Shown here one piece after another: positions 47,605-57,500 of a stretch of 64,000 nucleotides of DNA. The stretch lies in the NCBI RefSeq assembly GCF_020297485.1, contig NZ_JAIWZC010000001.1, positions 2,418,001 to 2,482,000 on the forward strand, read 5' to 3'. The notes below the pieces were generated by a model, which saw only the letters and a program-made list of their open reading frames with translations, ran no database searches and had not been told where the DNA came from. The position numbers were made by a program, and so were the translations under genes. Position 1 is the first letter of the stretch, and every line of letters begins with the position of its first letter. The stretch comes from Enterocloster clostridioformis. GTDB taxonomy: Bacteria; Bacillota; Clostridia; Lachnospirales; Lachnospiraceae.

Positions 47605-47633
47605 ATATTAACATTTTCTGCTTCATGTTACAA
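47605..47633 (-). promoter_or_regulatory. Promoter of the mutarotase-like gene
   Basis: TTGTAA (47628-47633), 17 bases and TAATAT (47605-47610) on the minus strand, 65 bases before the GTG start. Confidence 0.65.
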
Positions 47634-47692
47634 CCGGTTTTTAAATTTTTCCAAAAATTATTTTCTTTTTTTCAGCGTGTTGAACAATTTTT

Positions 47693-48187
47693 TTATTGCT
47701 CCTTTCTCTGGAACCTCCGGAAGGTATAACAGAGGTCAAAATAAGTCTGTTCATCGCCCTCTTCCGCCAAATACCATCCCTCTTCCTTTTCCAAGTCAGG
47801 AAAATATGCATCCCCGTCATAGGTATAATCAATACTGGTCACAAGGGCCGTTGTACAATAGGGGAGGAACTGCCGGTAAATGCTTTTCCCTCCTATGATA
47901 TAGATATCACTTTCGTCGTAATTCTCCAGCGTCTTAAGCGCCTCCTCCAGGCTGTGGCAGACTACCGCGCCCTTTACCTTATACTGCATATCATGGGTCA
48001 GGACAATATTTACCCGGTTTCCAAAGGGCTGCCCTCCCGGCAGTCCCTCCAGGGTCCTGCGCCCCATAAGCACCACCTTGCCGGCTGTCTCCTTAAGGAA
48101 CATCTGCCGGTCGGCCGGAATGGTCACCAGAGGCCTTCCGTCCTTGCCAATGGCCCAATGCCTGTCCGCTGTCACGCAAAGATTCAA
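47693..48187 (-). CDS. Dihydrofolate reductase paralogue (second copy)
   Basis: A 164-residue DHFR-fold protein, downstream copy of a tandem pair. It keeps WAIGKDG, the LMGRRTLEGLPGG NADPH loop and IIGGKSIYRQFLPYC, but the segment with the catalytic acid reads TIPADRQMFLKE instead of the usual LPEDM-x-x-F, and its sequence is clearly diverged. It may reduce dihydrofolate or have a narrower or altered role. The start is TTG 48187; its N-terminus aligns with the first copy, and AGGTGAGGGG in front includes the stop codon of that copy, seven bases away, so translation is coupled. Confidence 0.85.
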   Translation of the reverse strand: MNLCVTADRHWAIGKDGRPLVTIPADRQMFLKETAGKVVLMGRRTLEGLPGGQPFGNRVNIVLTHDMQYKVKGAVVCHSLEEALKTLENYDESDIYIIGGKSIYRQFLPYCTTALVTSIDYTYDGDAYFPDLEKEEGWYLAEEGDEQTYFDLCYTFRRFQRKEQ

Positions 48188-48194
48188 TGTCCCC

Positions 48195-48686
48195 TCACCT
48201 TACCCTTCTGTATACTCTGAATTCAAACGAAATACCCTCATGCTCCTTACCATCGCTGACCGACTCCAGTTTCCAGTTTTCATCCTGATCCAGATTTTCA
48301 AAATCCGTGTCCACATCAAAGGCGCGGTGAATGTAGGTCACATATGCCTTACTGCAATATGGAAGAAACTCCCTGTATATCATGCCTCCGCCGATGATGA
48401 ACACATCCTCCTCACGGCAGTCCCTTAATGCCTCCAGCACATCCTCCACACTATGGTACACCCGGACGCCCTCAGGGGCATACGCCTCATCTCTGGAAAG
48501 GACCATATTCACACGGTTCTTCAGGGGCTTTCCCCCCGGAAAGCTCTCCAGTGTCCTGCGTCCCATGACCACGGTCCTTCCCCTGGTCGTCTCCCTGAAA
48601 TACTTCATATCCTCCGGGAGATGCGCGAGGAGACCGCCGTCCTTACCAATTCCCCATTTTTCATCCACTGCAACAATCAGATTCAT
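48195..48686 (-). CDS. folA: Dihydrofolate reductase
   Basis: A 163-residue DHFR that reduces dihydrofolate to tetrahydrofolate with NADPH. Standard features are MNLIVAVDEKWGIGKDG, HLPEDMKYFRETT with the catalytic Asp, VVMGRRTLESFPGGKPL and FIIGGGMIYREFLPYC. GGGAGG precedes ATG 48686. It is the upstream gene of a tandem DHFR pair and is divergent from thyA (48830), the enzyme that generates dihydrofolate. Functional assignment is firm; which copy is the main one is inferred from better conservation. Confidence 0.93.
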   Translation of the reverse strand: MNLIVAVDEKWGIGKDGGLLAHLPEDMKYFRETTRGRTVVMGRRTLESFPGGKPLKNRVNMVLSRDEAYAPEGVRVYHSVEDVLEALRDCREEDVFIIGGGMIYREFLPYCSKAYVTYIHRAFDVDTDFENLDQDENWKLESVSDGKEHEGISFEFRVYRRVR

Positions 48687-48769
48687 ATATGAGTACCTCC
48701 CATTTTCTTCTAATGTCTGTTCATCCCTGCCCCGTTCACCGGTCTTGACAGATTATATCATGAAACCCT

Positions 48770-48798
48770 TTGAAAGAAAAGGTGTCCTCTGTTATAAT
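48770..48798 (+). promoter_or_regulatory. Promoter of thyA
   Basis: TTGAAA (48770-48775), 17 bases and the consensus TATAAT (48793-48798), about 30 bases before the thyA start. Confidence 0.75.
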
Positions 48799-48829
48799 GG
48801 TTCCATATTTAAAATGGAGGACAATGAAC

Positions 48830-49660
48830 ATGAGCTACGCAGACCAGATATTCATACAAAACTGCAACGATATATTAGAGCACGGCGTCTGGGATACAGA
48901 CTATGACGTGCGTCCCGTATGGGAGGACGGCACCCCGGCCCACACCATCAAGCGCTTCGGCATCGTGAACCGCTACGATCTTACCAGGGAATTTCCCGTC
49001 ATCACCCTGCGGCGCACTGCCTTTAAGTCGGCGGTGGATGAGCTTCTGTGGATATGGCAGAAGAAATCCAACAACATCCATGACCTGAACAGCCACATCT
49101 GGGATTCATGGGCAGATGAGGACGGCAGCATAGGCAAAGCCTACGGCTACCAGCTGGGTGTAAAGCATCATTATAAGGAAGGGGATTTTGACCAGGTAGA
49201 CCGCATCCTGTATGATCTGAAGCACAATCCCTTAAGCCGCCGAATCATGTCCAACATCTACAACCACCATGATTTATGCGAGATGAACCTCTATCCCTGT
49301 GCCTACAGCATGACCTTTAATGTCTCCGGAAAAACCCTGAACGGCATCTTAAACCAGCGCTCCCAGGACATGCTGACAGCCAACAGCTGGAATGTATGCC
49401 AGTACGCTGTCCTGCTCCACATGCTGGCACAGGTAAGCGGTCTGAAACCCGGCGAACTGGTCCATGTCATTGCAGACGCCCATATCTACGACCGGCATAT
49501 ACCGATGGTAAAGGAGCTGCTGAAGCGGGAGCCTTACCCAGGTCCAACCCTGGCCATGGATACTTCCATCCAGGATTTCTACCAGTTCACCACTGGCAGC
49601 TTCCGGCTGGAAAATTATCAGTATCACACCTTCGGCGAGAAGATTCCTGTGGCTATATAA
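48830..49660 (+). CDS. thyA: Thymidylate synthase (ThyA type)
   Basis: A 276-residue enzyme that methylates dUMP with methylene-tetrahydrofolate, giving dTMP and dihydrofolate. The catalytic cysteine is C157 in NLYPCAYSM, where most enzymes have PPC; the dUMP-binding QRSQDM, the Asn in WNVCQYA, and HIYDRH are present. ATG 48830 has GGAGG nine bases upstream; ATG 48824 is too close to this site. It is divergent from the two DHFR genes and has its own promoter and terminator. The length is close to the family norm. Confidence 0.93.
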   Translation: MSYADQIFIQNCNDILEHGVWDTDYDVRPVWEDGTPAHTIKRFGIVNRYDLTREFPVITLRRTAFKSAVDELLWIWQKKSNNIHDLNSHIWDSWADEDGSIGKAYGYQLGVKHHYKEGDFDQVDRILYDLKHNPLSRRIMSNIYNHHDLCEMNLYPCAYSMTFNVSGKTLNGILNQRSQDMLTANSWNVCQYAVLLHMLAQVSGLKPGELVHVIADAHIYDRHIPMVKELLKREPYPGPTLAMDTSIQDFYQFTTGSFRLENYQYHTFGEKIPVAI

Positions 49661-49676
49661 ACAGGCTGTAAACAAA

Positions 49677-49710
49677 AGACGGATGGCCAATTCCAGCGGT
49701 CCATCCGTCT
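49677..49710. terminator. Bidirectional terminator between thyA and panE-like genes
   Basis: AGACGGATGG (49677-49686) and CCATCCGTCT (49701-49710) form a perfect ten-base stem; TTCTTTATTT follows on the plus side and TTTTGTTT on the minus side. It serves two convergent transcription units. Confidence 0.85.
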
Positions 49711-49759
49711 TTCTTTATTTCCGTCTGCCTTCCCCCGGCGCATCTGACGCCGTATGTTC

Positions 49760-50704
49760 CTAAAACAGCCCCTCATTCTTCTGCTCCAGCACCTTGATTC
49801 CATGGTAGAACATTTCATTATAAGGCGTAGGCACTCCCAGCTCACGGCCCATGCGGATGATGGTGCCTCCGAACATCTCCACCTCCGTCTTGCGGCCCGC
49901 CTCAATGTCCTGGAGGGTGGACGGCTTATTTTCAGGCGGCACATCCCTAAGAATGCTGGCCTGTTTTTCCATATCCTTTTCTGAAAGGCTGATTCCCTTC
50001 TTTCGGGCAATGGCTATAACCTCCCGCATCAGTTCCTCACGGATGAAATTGGCATCGGCGCTTACGCTCCAGGCCCCGAAGGGAATGCCCAGGACAGCGG
50101 CGCTCTGGTTCTCACTGACATTGCACATGTATTTATACCAGATGGCCCGTTCCATGTCCTCCGGGACAACGGTACGTATGCCCGCCCGTTCAAACAGTTC
50201 CTTCACGGCCTGTACCCTGGGGGACATTGTCTCATTGTGCTTTTCTCCCATTTCAATCCGGGCAGCCTTTGGATTAAAGGAGGCGCAGCCGTCCTTCATG
50301 ACCACGCTTACCTTTGCCAGGGAATACAGCAGATTATCCCAGCCAAATACCTCTGCCACCTTATCCTCTGCCTCCACCCCGTTTAGCGGAGCCATAATAA
50401 GGGTATCCGGCCCAATCTGGTTTCTCATGTCCTCCAGAGCCTGGGGCAGCGCCGGAAACTTGGTGATGATAATAGCTAAATCCGGATAATTCTGACCGCA
50501 GTTTTCCTCCGGTGATACAATATTGAAATGGTGGCGGACCCCATTGACTATAACTCCCTCCCGCTCCAGGCGCTCGCGGCGGCTTCCTCCCGCAATCACG
50601 CGCAAATCACTCCCCAGCAAATGGCCCAGATGACTGGCCAGGAAACAGCCGATGGCTCCCAGTCCAATGAGGGATACGGTCCTTATTTCTCTTTTCTGTT
50701 TCAT
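49760..50704 (-). CDS. 2-dehydropantoate 2-reductase family protein
   Basis: A 314-residue NADPH-dependent reductase of the ketopantoate reductase (ApbA/PanE) family. The N-terminal Rossmann motif is SLIGLGAIGCFLASHLG; family landmarks include the Lys in IIITKFPALPQAL, LNGVEAEDKV, the Lys in IWYKYMCNVSENQ and a late KPSTLQDIEAGRKTEVEMFGG in pieces. It may make pantoate for coenzyme A or act on another 2-oxo acid; substrate cannot be fixed without other pan genes nearby. ATG 50704 has AAGGA upstream; ATG 50722 overlaps the addA stop by four bases and is the alternative. It is the last gene of the addBA operon. Confidence 0.85.
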   Translation of the reverse strand: MKQKREIRTVSLIGLGAIGCFLASHLGHLLGSDLRVIAGGSRRERLEREGVIVNGVRHHFNIVSPEENCGQNYPDLAIIITKFPALPQALEDMRNQIGPDTLIMAPLNGVEAEDKVAEVFGWDNLLYSLAKVSVVMKDGCASFNPKAARIEMGEKHNETMSPRVQAVKELFERAGIRTVVPEDMERAIWYKYMCNVSENQSAAVLGIPFGAWSVSADANFIREELMREVIAIARKKGISLSEKDMEKQASILRDVPPENKPSTLQDIEAGRKTEVEMFGGTIIRMGRELGVPTPYNEMFYHGIKVLEQKNEGLF

Positions 50705-50718
50705 CCTGATTCCTTCTT

Positions 50719-53700
50719 TCATACGTTAATACTCATCTGAAGCGCAAGGGAATAAATAATGCGCTCCTTTACATGTTTCCCAGTCAGCTGTGTCAACGCG
50801 CGCTCATAATAGTCCAGCTGGACCCTGTAGCGCTCTGCCAGCATCTTTGCTCCCTGCTTCGGATCTCCTTCCGGCACATGGTCTGTCTTATAATCAATCA
50901 GGACCAGTCCGTCCTCCTCCTCCAGATAGGCATCGATGATTCCCTGTATGAGTACCAGCTCATCTGAGTCACCCAGTCCCATTTCCCTGGCAGGTATACC
51001 TATGATAAACTGCTGCTCCTTATGGATACGTCCCTCTGACTGTGCCTTCGCCATACGCTTTCCCAAGGGACTGGACAGGAAATTCCAAATGACCTTGGGA
51101 TTGATGAAGTCATGGGCCTCCTGGTCCAGGAACCCGCCCTCCAGAAGCTTATCCACCACCGGCTTTACCTCTGCCAGGCCGTGTATCTCATGAAAATGGA
51201 TGTGCTCCAGGACTGCGTGGTATGCGGTTCCGCGCAGGGCTGCCCGGTTTGGACCGGCCGAGACTGTTTTTTTCTGTTCTCCGGATTCCCCGGGGCCGGA
51301 GCCTGTCATATCCCGGCTCCCGGTCAGCGCCTTTAACTCACCAAGGGCTATTCCCTCCAGATTACCACTGTCCGTTCCAATGGCATCCTCTGTCCGTCCT
51401 ATCTGGCTCTGCTTTTTGAGTTCGGATACAGACACCATGGCGTACAGTCCGATATCCGATTCATACGGGTACTCATATTCCAGTACTTCCCTGAGACGTG
51501 TTCCGAATGCAGCATCGTACACTCTCTTCCCATCCAGGTTCAGAAGATCTTCCTTTTTCATCTTCCGTATGATTTGCCGGGTGATTTCCTCGCCAATCAG
51601 GTCTTTTACCTGAATCTGGCGCATTTCCATATGGGAAGCCGGGATTGCGGGCTGCGCCATAAGGAGCCAGTCCAGACAGGAGTTGGCCGAAGCCAGTATG
51701 GTATAGGGCAGCTGGCCCTGGGACAGGGGGATATCCTTCCATTTTCCCAGCTTATTCTCCAGTGACTTATCCGCGGCTGTCATAATCAGCTTTTCCTTTG
51801 CCCTGGTCATGGCCACATAGAGCACCCTGAGCTCCTCCCCCATTGTTTCCAGCTCCGTCCGGCGCTTAAGTGCCTGCTTTTTAAGAGTTGGCGCCTTGAC
51901 CCGCAGCTCCAAATCCAGGAAATCCGCCGCCGCCCCTAAATCCGCATCCAGAAGAATCTGGCCGTACGCATCCTGCTTGTTAAACCGCTTGCCCAGACCT
52001 GCCAGAAATACCACAGGAAATTCCAGACCCTTGCTCTTGTGAATACTCATGATGCGCACCGTGTTGTCCTGCTCACCTGCCACACTGGCCTCTCCAAAGT
52101 CCGTATCAAATTTCTTCAGTTTTTCAATGTACCTTACAAAATGAAACAGCCCCTTGTAGCTGGTGGATTCATAGGCAGCAGCCTTTTCCACCAGCATGTC
52201 CAGGTTGGCCCGTCTCGTCTCCCCGGCCGGCATGGCGGATACGTAATCGTAATATCCGCTCTCCCTGTATACCCGGTACAGCAGCTCATGGATGGGCAGA
52301 TGTCTCGCCTCCCCCCGCAGCCGTTCCATAAGGACCGACAGCCTTCGGGATTTAAACGATATAGAGTGGGCAGTCTTTACAGGTATGCCGGATAAGCCCA
52401 CTGTGATCCATCCTTCCTCCAGCCAGAGCTTCCACGCCCCGTATACCCCCCGGTCCTGGCCCTTTTTGGAATTCCGCTTGTAGACGGCCATCATCCAGGC
52501 CATCTCCTCATCGTCCATTCCCACAATGGGCGAGCGCATGACTGCGGCCAGCGGAATATCCTGCATGGGATTATCAACAACAGACAGAAGGCTGAGAATC
52601 GTCTCCACTTCAACCGTATTGAAGTATCCGGTCCTGGTCTGGGCAAACGCCGGGATGCCTTCATTCATCAGCACATTTACAAACACCTCTGACCATCCGC
52701 TCATGCTTCTGAGAAGGATAACCATGTCGCCGTAACGTGCCCTGTGGTAACCTCCCCTGGATTTATCCCACACCAAAATCCCCTGGTCCTCGCTTACCAG
52801 CTGGCGTATCCTTCCGGCAATCAGCCGGGCTTCCAGCTCCTTTGCCGTATAATCAAGGGAATCTTCATCCAGCTGTCTCAGTGTGTCCGCGCCCGTATCC
52901 ACAAGAAGAAGCTCCGTAGGCGTTCCGGCTTTTAAGGAAACCGGTGCTGCTTCCCGGCTGCCGGACTTTCCCGCATCCGCCTCCGGGTCCAAAACCGTTT
53001 TCCCGCTCACCTCCTCAAATTTCGCGCCGGGATAAAGGGCTGTCTCAGGCGTATAGGTGATTCCTCCCAGGTTCTTTGTCATGATTTGATAAAACACATC
53101 ATTGACACTGGTCAGCACAGACTCCCTGCTCCGGAAGTTCTGCTGCAGTTCAATCATCTGGCGCGGTCCCCTTTCCCTGGAATATGTTTCGTATTTATCC
53201 ATGAACAGCTCCGGCCTGGCCAGACGGAACCTGTATATACTCTGCTTCACATCCCCCACCATGAACACGTTGGGATGGCCGGACCGTTCCCTGGAAATGC
53301 CGGTAATCAATGCTTCCTGGACATAGTTGCTGTCCTGATATTCGTCCACCAAAATTTCTTCATACTGCCGGCTCAGCTCGTCTGCCACCTGAGACGGACG
53401 GCGGAAAACCGTCTCCTCCCCGTCCCCTGTTTCCTCCCGTTCATACAGAACCTCCAGCGCCAGATGCTCCAAATCATTAAAATCCAGTACGTTCCGCTCC
53501 CTCTTGGCATCCCTGTACGCCTGGTCGAACATACCTGTAAGCCTTAAGAGTTCCCGTATGACCGTTCTGGTCCCTCTCATGCTTTCCACCACTTCCTCCG
53601 GGCTCTGCTGGCCGTAGAGTTCCCTGCATTTTGCCACGGCCTTCTTGACCCGGTCCCTGCATGCGCTTACAAATGCCTTCTTATCACCGTCAATATCCTT

Positions 53701-54570
53701 GCTCCGTATGGATGCCAGACGGCCGAAGCTCATATTCTGAAGGCTGTTATACAGGGCTTCAAAGCTTCCTGTGGCCGCGGCCCTTCCTATGGCCTCTATT
53801 TTACTCCTGTCGCTTATGAGCATGGGCTCATATGCCAGGGGGCCGTTTTCCTCCAGGCACACCTGAAGTGCTTCCCCCAACTGCCCGGAAAGCTCCTCCA
53901 TCTGTCTGGCCACATCCTCCATCAGAAAAACCATCCAGGGGCTTTCCTCCATTTCCAGGATGCTTTCCTCCTCCAGCTCCTTCTGACAGGATGCCAGCCA
54001 TTCCCCCGGCCATGGATGGCTCTGGGAAAACTGCCACGCCTGGAGAATCACATCCTCAATTCCCCGGTCTGATTTTCCGCGGCCGAAATGCTCCACGAAT
54101 CTGGCAAATTCCGCATCCGCCTCATCGTAGCAGTTTTCCAGCATTTCACCCATACAGTCCCCCCTCAAAAGGGACAGCTCCCCCTCATCCCCCATGCGGA
54201 AGGCCGGATCTATGTCCAGGCTGTTATAATGGCTGCGGATGATATTCAGGCAGAAGCTGTCAATGGTGGTAATCTGAGCCTGGGGAATCAGGGCGGCCTG
54301 GAGCCACAGATGCTCGTCCTCAGGACGCTCCTTCAGCTTCTGCTCCACCGCGGCGCCTATCCTCTCCCGCATCTCTGCCGCGGCCGCATTGGTAAACGTC
54401 ATTACCAGCAGCTGGTCAATATCCAGTGGACGGTCTCCTTCGCTTATCATCTGGATGATACGTTCCACCAGCACGGCCGTCTTGCCGCTGCCCGCTGCCG
54501 CGGACACCAGTAGGTTCCGGTTCCTGCTGTCTATTACCTCTTGCTGTTTACTGGTCCAATTCACTGCCAT
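50719..54570 (-). CDS. addA: Helicase-nuclease subunit AddA
   Basis: A 1283-residue UvrD-type 3'-5' helicase with a C-terminal RecB-family nuclease. Walker A AAAGSGKT is at about 24-31, the helicase DEYQDSN motif (VDEYQDSNYVQEA) near 400, VFMVGDVKQSIYRFR shortly after, SIHKSKGLEFPVVF and VAMTRAKEK in the second helicase half, and the nuclease site GIIDAYLEE...LIDYKTD near the end. With AddB it resects double-strand breaks up to Chi and prepares RecA loading. ATG 54570 was taken because the family starts MxxxWTxxQ and GGAGACGAGG lies upstream; the frame is open further. It overlaps the end of addB by 23 bases. Confidence 0.95.
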   Translation of the reverse strand: MAVNWTSKQQEVIDSRNRNLLVSAAAGSGKTAVLVERIIQMISEGDRPLDIDQLLVMTFTNAAAAEMRERIGAAVEQKLKERPEDEHLWLQAALIPQAQITTIDSFCLNIIRSHYNSLDIDPAFRMGDEGELSLLRGDCMGEMLENCYDEADAEFARFVEHFGRGKSDRGIEDVILQAWQFSQSHPWPGEWLASCQKELEEESILEMEESPWMVFLMEDVARQMEELSGQLGEALQVCLEENGPLAYEPMLISDRSKIEAIGRAAATGSFEALYNSLQNMSFGRLASIRSKDIDGDKKAFVSACRDRVKKAVAKCRELYGQQSPEEVVESMRGTRTVIRELLRLTGMFDQAYRDAKRERNVLDFNDLEHLALEVLYEREETGDGEETVFRRPSQVADELSRQYEEILVDEYQDSNYVQEALITGISRERSGHPNVFMVGDVKQSIYRFRLARPELFMDKYETYSRERGPRQMIELQQNFRSRESVLTSVNDVFYQIMTKNLGGITYTPETALYPGAKFEEVSGKTVLDPEADAGKSGSREAAPVSLKAGTPTELLLVDTGADTLRQLDEDSLDYTAKELEARLIAGRIRQLVSEDQGILVWDKSRGGYHRARYGDMVILLRSMSGWSEVFVNVLMNEGIPAFAQTRTGYFNTVEVETILSLLSVVDNPMQDIPLAAVMRSPIVGMDDEEMAWMMAVYKRNSKKGQDRGVYGAWKLWLEEGWITVGLSGIPVKTAHSISFKSRRLSVLMERLRGEARHLPIHELLYRVYRESGYYDYVSAMPAGETRRANLDMLVEKAAAYESTSYKGLFHFVRYIEKLKKFDTDFGEASVAGEQDNTVRIMSIHKSKGLEFPVVFLAGLGKRFNKQDAYGQILLDADLGAAADFLDLELRVKAPTLKKQALKRRTELETMGEELRVLYVAMTRAKEKLIMTAADKSLENKLGKWKDIPLSQGQLPYTILASANSCLDWLLMAQPAIPASHMEMRQIQVKDLIGEEITRQIIRKMKKEDLLNLDGKRVYDAAFGTRLREVLEYEYPYESDIGLYAMVSVSELKKQSQIGRTEDAIGTDSGNLEGIALGELKALTGSRDMTGSGPGESGEQKKTVSAGPNRAALRGTAYHAVLEHIHFHEIHGLAEVKPVVDKLLEGGFLDQEAHDFINPKVIWNFLSSPLGKRMAKAQSEGRIHKEQQFIIGIPAREMGLGDSDELVLIQGIIDAYLEEEDGLVLIDYKTDHVPEGDPKQGAKMLAERYRVQLDYYERALTQLTGKHVKERIIYSLALQMSINV

Positions 54571-57500
54571 CTGTTTCCTCGTCTCCTTCAGCTTCCAATT
54601 CCGCCCAGATTTCCTCAGGCTTAAGCCCCTTGAGCTTGCGGTATCCATAGCCTGCTGTCTTGGTGTCAAAACCGCACACAGCATGGTAGGGACAGTAGTC
54701 GCAGGCCGTCCTGTTTCCCTGTTTGTAAGGCTTTAAGTCCACATTTCCCATCAGGATATCCTGCCCGGCCTCCCTGAGCTTCCGGTTCACGAACCGGCGC
54801 AGGTCCTGGAAGCGTCTGGTGCTGGCCACGGACGAGCGGCTTTCCTGGACATAACCGTCCTTGATTGCTACGGGTATCACATCGGATTCCTTCTCAATCT
54901 CCCTGTCCAGATGATGGATAATATCCAGTTCACTGTTTACCAGCCCGTTCATCCTGAGCTGCTTTAATATCTGTTTCTCGATATCCTTTTCATCCATGCC
55001 TTCCTGCTTATCCGCTATCGGGTCACCTATGTGGTAGTAGAAGATGCCGGCAGGCACCACCTCCTTGTCCGGGTGTCTCCTCTCCTCCATCTCCACCGCC
55101 GCGTCCATATAAACCACCAGCTGGAGCTGCAATCCATAAAACAGGGCGGCCAGGTCAAAGGATGTGGTTCCTGACTTATAATCAATGATCTTCACATAGA
55201 CATGATCCTCGTCCCTGCACAGGTCCATGCGGTCAATGCGCCCCCGAAGCTGCAGCTCCTCATCCTCTGACAGGCCGATGCGCATGGCCTTCAGGTTATC
55301 AATGGCTGAAAAGGACACCTCGAACCCCACCGGCTCAAAATCGCCCTTTTTCACCTGCTCTGCCAGAGCCCATATGGTGCGGTCCGTAATCCGCTCCACC
55401 CTTCCTGCCAGGTACGCGTTGCGGGCTGAGCTGGACATGATTGTGTTGCCGTATTCCTCCGTCACCTGGGTCACGCATTCCTTTACAAGGCTCTTTCTCC
55501 CCTCTTCGGTCAAATCCCGCCAATCCTGCCCCCTGTCCTTCATACAGGCAAAGCACCTGTCGATGGACTGGTGGAACAGGTTGCCCATGTCCACCGCTTC
55601 CAGCTCGTACTCCTGCCTCTCCATCAATTCCAGTCCATACCGCAGGAAATGGGCGTAGGCACAGGAGGCAAACTGTTCCAGACGGGTCACGCTGCCCTGT
55701 AGTTCCCTGCCGTAAAGGGCCCTGGCAGCCGCCCGGCCGATTCCCCTTTCCTCATAGGAATAGAAAGCAGCGTCCACCAGCTGCCTCACCTTATCCCGGT
55801 GCTCCGCCGATGTATAAAAATGCTGGAAAAGCTGCATAAAGGCCGCTTCCTCCCGCTCCCTGTCATCCTCACCCGGCTCCTGCATTCCCCGGAGTCCCTT
55901 TATAAGCAGCTCCCTGGCATCCCTCCCGGTCCGCACCGGCCACTCCACGGAATGCTCGTCCAGGATTTCCATTCCCGGAAACAGCTTTCCCACTTCGCCC
56001 ATGAGATTGGAGGGTCTCTGGCTCTTGCCGTCCGATGTAAGTCCGGCATAGGTGATCACCAGCTGTCCGGAGGGCTTTGACATCATAAGATACAGGTAAA
56101 ATTTCTGAATACAGCCATCCTCTTTCACTGTGGGAGCCAGCTCTATATCCATTTTTCTGAGAGCCGCCCTGTCACGGTCCGATAAAAGGCTTGCTCCGCT
56201 CTTTCTCTGAGGAACCGTACCCTCGTTCACCCCCACAAAAAACAGTACCTTCACTGCCTCCAGACGGCTTCGGGTGATATCCCCCACCATGACCTGGTCA
56301 ACCGTGGCCGGAATCACTCCCACCTGGATTTCCTGGAAACCGGCGTCCAGAATCTGGATATAGTTCTTCATGTCCGCCTTTTCCGCCCCCAGCAGTCCTT
56401 CCAGCCGTTCAAACAGTTCCAGAACACGGTCATAGACCTGGCCGTATTCCCTGGCCAGGTTCTCATCCCCCGGCTCTCCTCGCTCCAGAAAGAAATCCCT
56501 GTATTCCTCCAGCTTTTCCCTCAGCCTCATATGCTCTAAAAATTGGCGCAGGGCTGCCGTGACAGAGGCAATGGTGGCTTCCTCTGCCTTAAAAGCCTCC
56601 CGCAGCGGCCGCAGCGGCTCCAGAATCCACATACGGTATCCGTTCAGCTCCTTCATGTTCAGCTTTTCTCCGCCTCTGTACTGCCGTTCCCAACAGGAAT
56701 CCCAGCGCTTCCACCCCCGGATGCCCAGAGCCCGCACATAATTTTCCAGCCGGTCCGTCATCTGCTCCACATGTTCCCTGGAACCGTCAAATATGTTCTC
56801 ATCATCTGCCTGTGCGGTGTTCCCGTCCGCTTCTGACTCTATCCGCTTCCCATCCTTCTCATACACCAGACCTGTCTTCAGATACCGGAACACGCTCTCG
56901 TAGGAGAAATCCTTCACCATCTCCAGCGCTGCCCGTATCAGCTCCACCATGGGATTTTCCAGAATACTCTTCTTATCATCCAGGAAATAAGGAATCCCGG
57001 CCTCATCGAACTGGTGGGCCAGCTCCCGTCCATAGGATGGAAGGTCCCCGGTAATAACGGCAGCATCCCGGTAACGCATCCCTTCCTCCTTTATCATCTG
57101 CTCAATCCTGCTGCACACATAGGCTGCCTCCCCTGCCGGGTTGCGTCCCTTGTACACCTGGATGCGCTCCACATTCCCCTCCCAGGTTCTGCCAGAATAC
57201 CGGTACAGGTTCTGTTCCAGAAAATCCAGCTCCGGGCTCTCATCATACCGCCAGGCCGGACGCCGGTTACAGATTATGTCCTCCTTCTTCGGTATTCCAT
57301 GCCGCTTTGCCATGGAGGCCACACGGCACACCGTATGGCGGCTCATATAAAAGAGATGCTGGATACTGCTCTCCTTGTAGGCGTTTTCCCTGGAATCAAT
57401 GGTAACCGTGCACACCACATCCCTGGCGTGCATCAGGAACAGCTCCACCAGTCTGTACTGAACCGGAGTAAAGCCAGTGTATCCGTCCAGAAGAATGATA

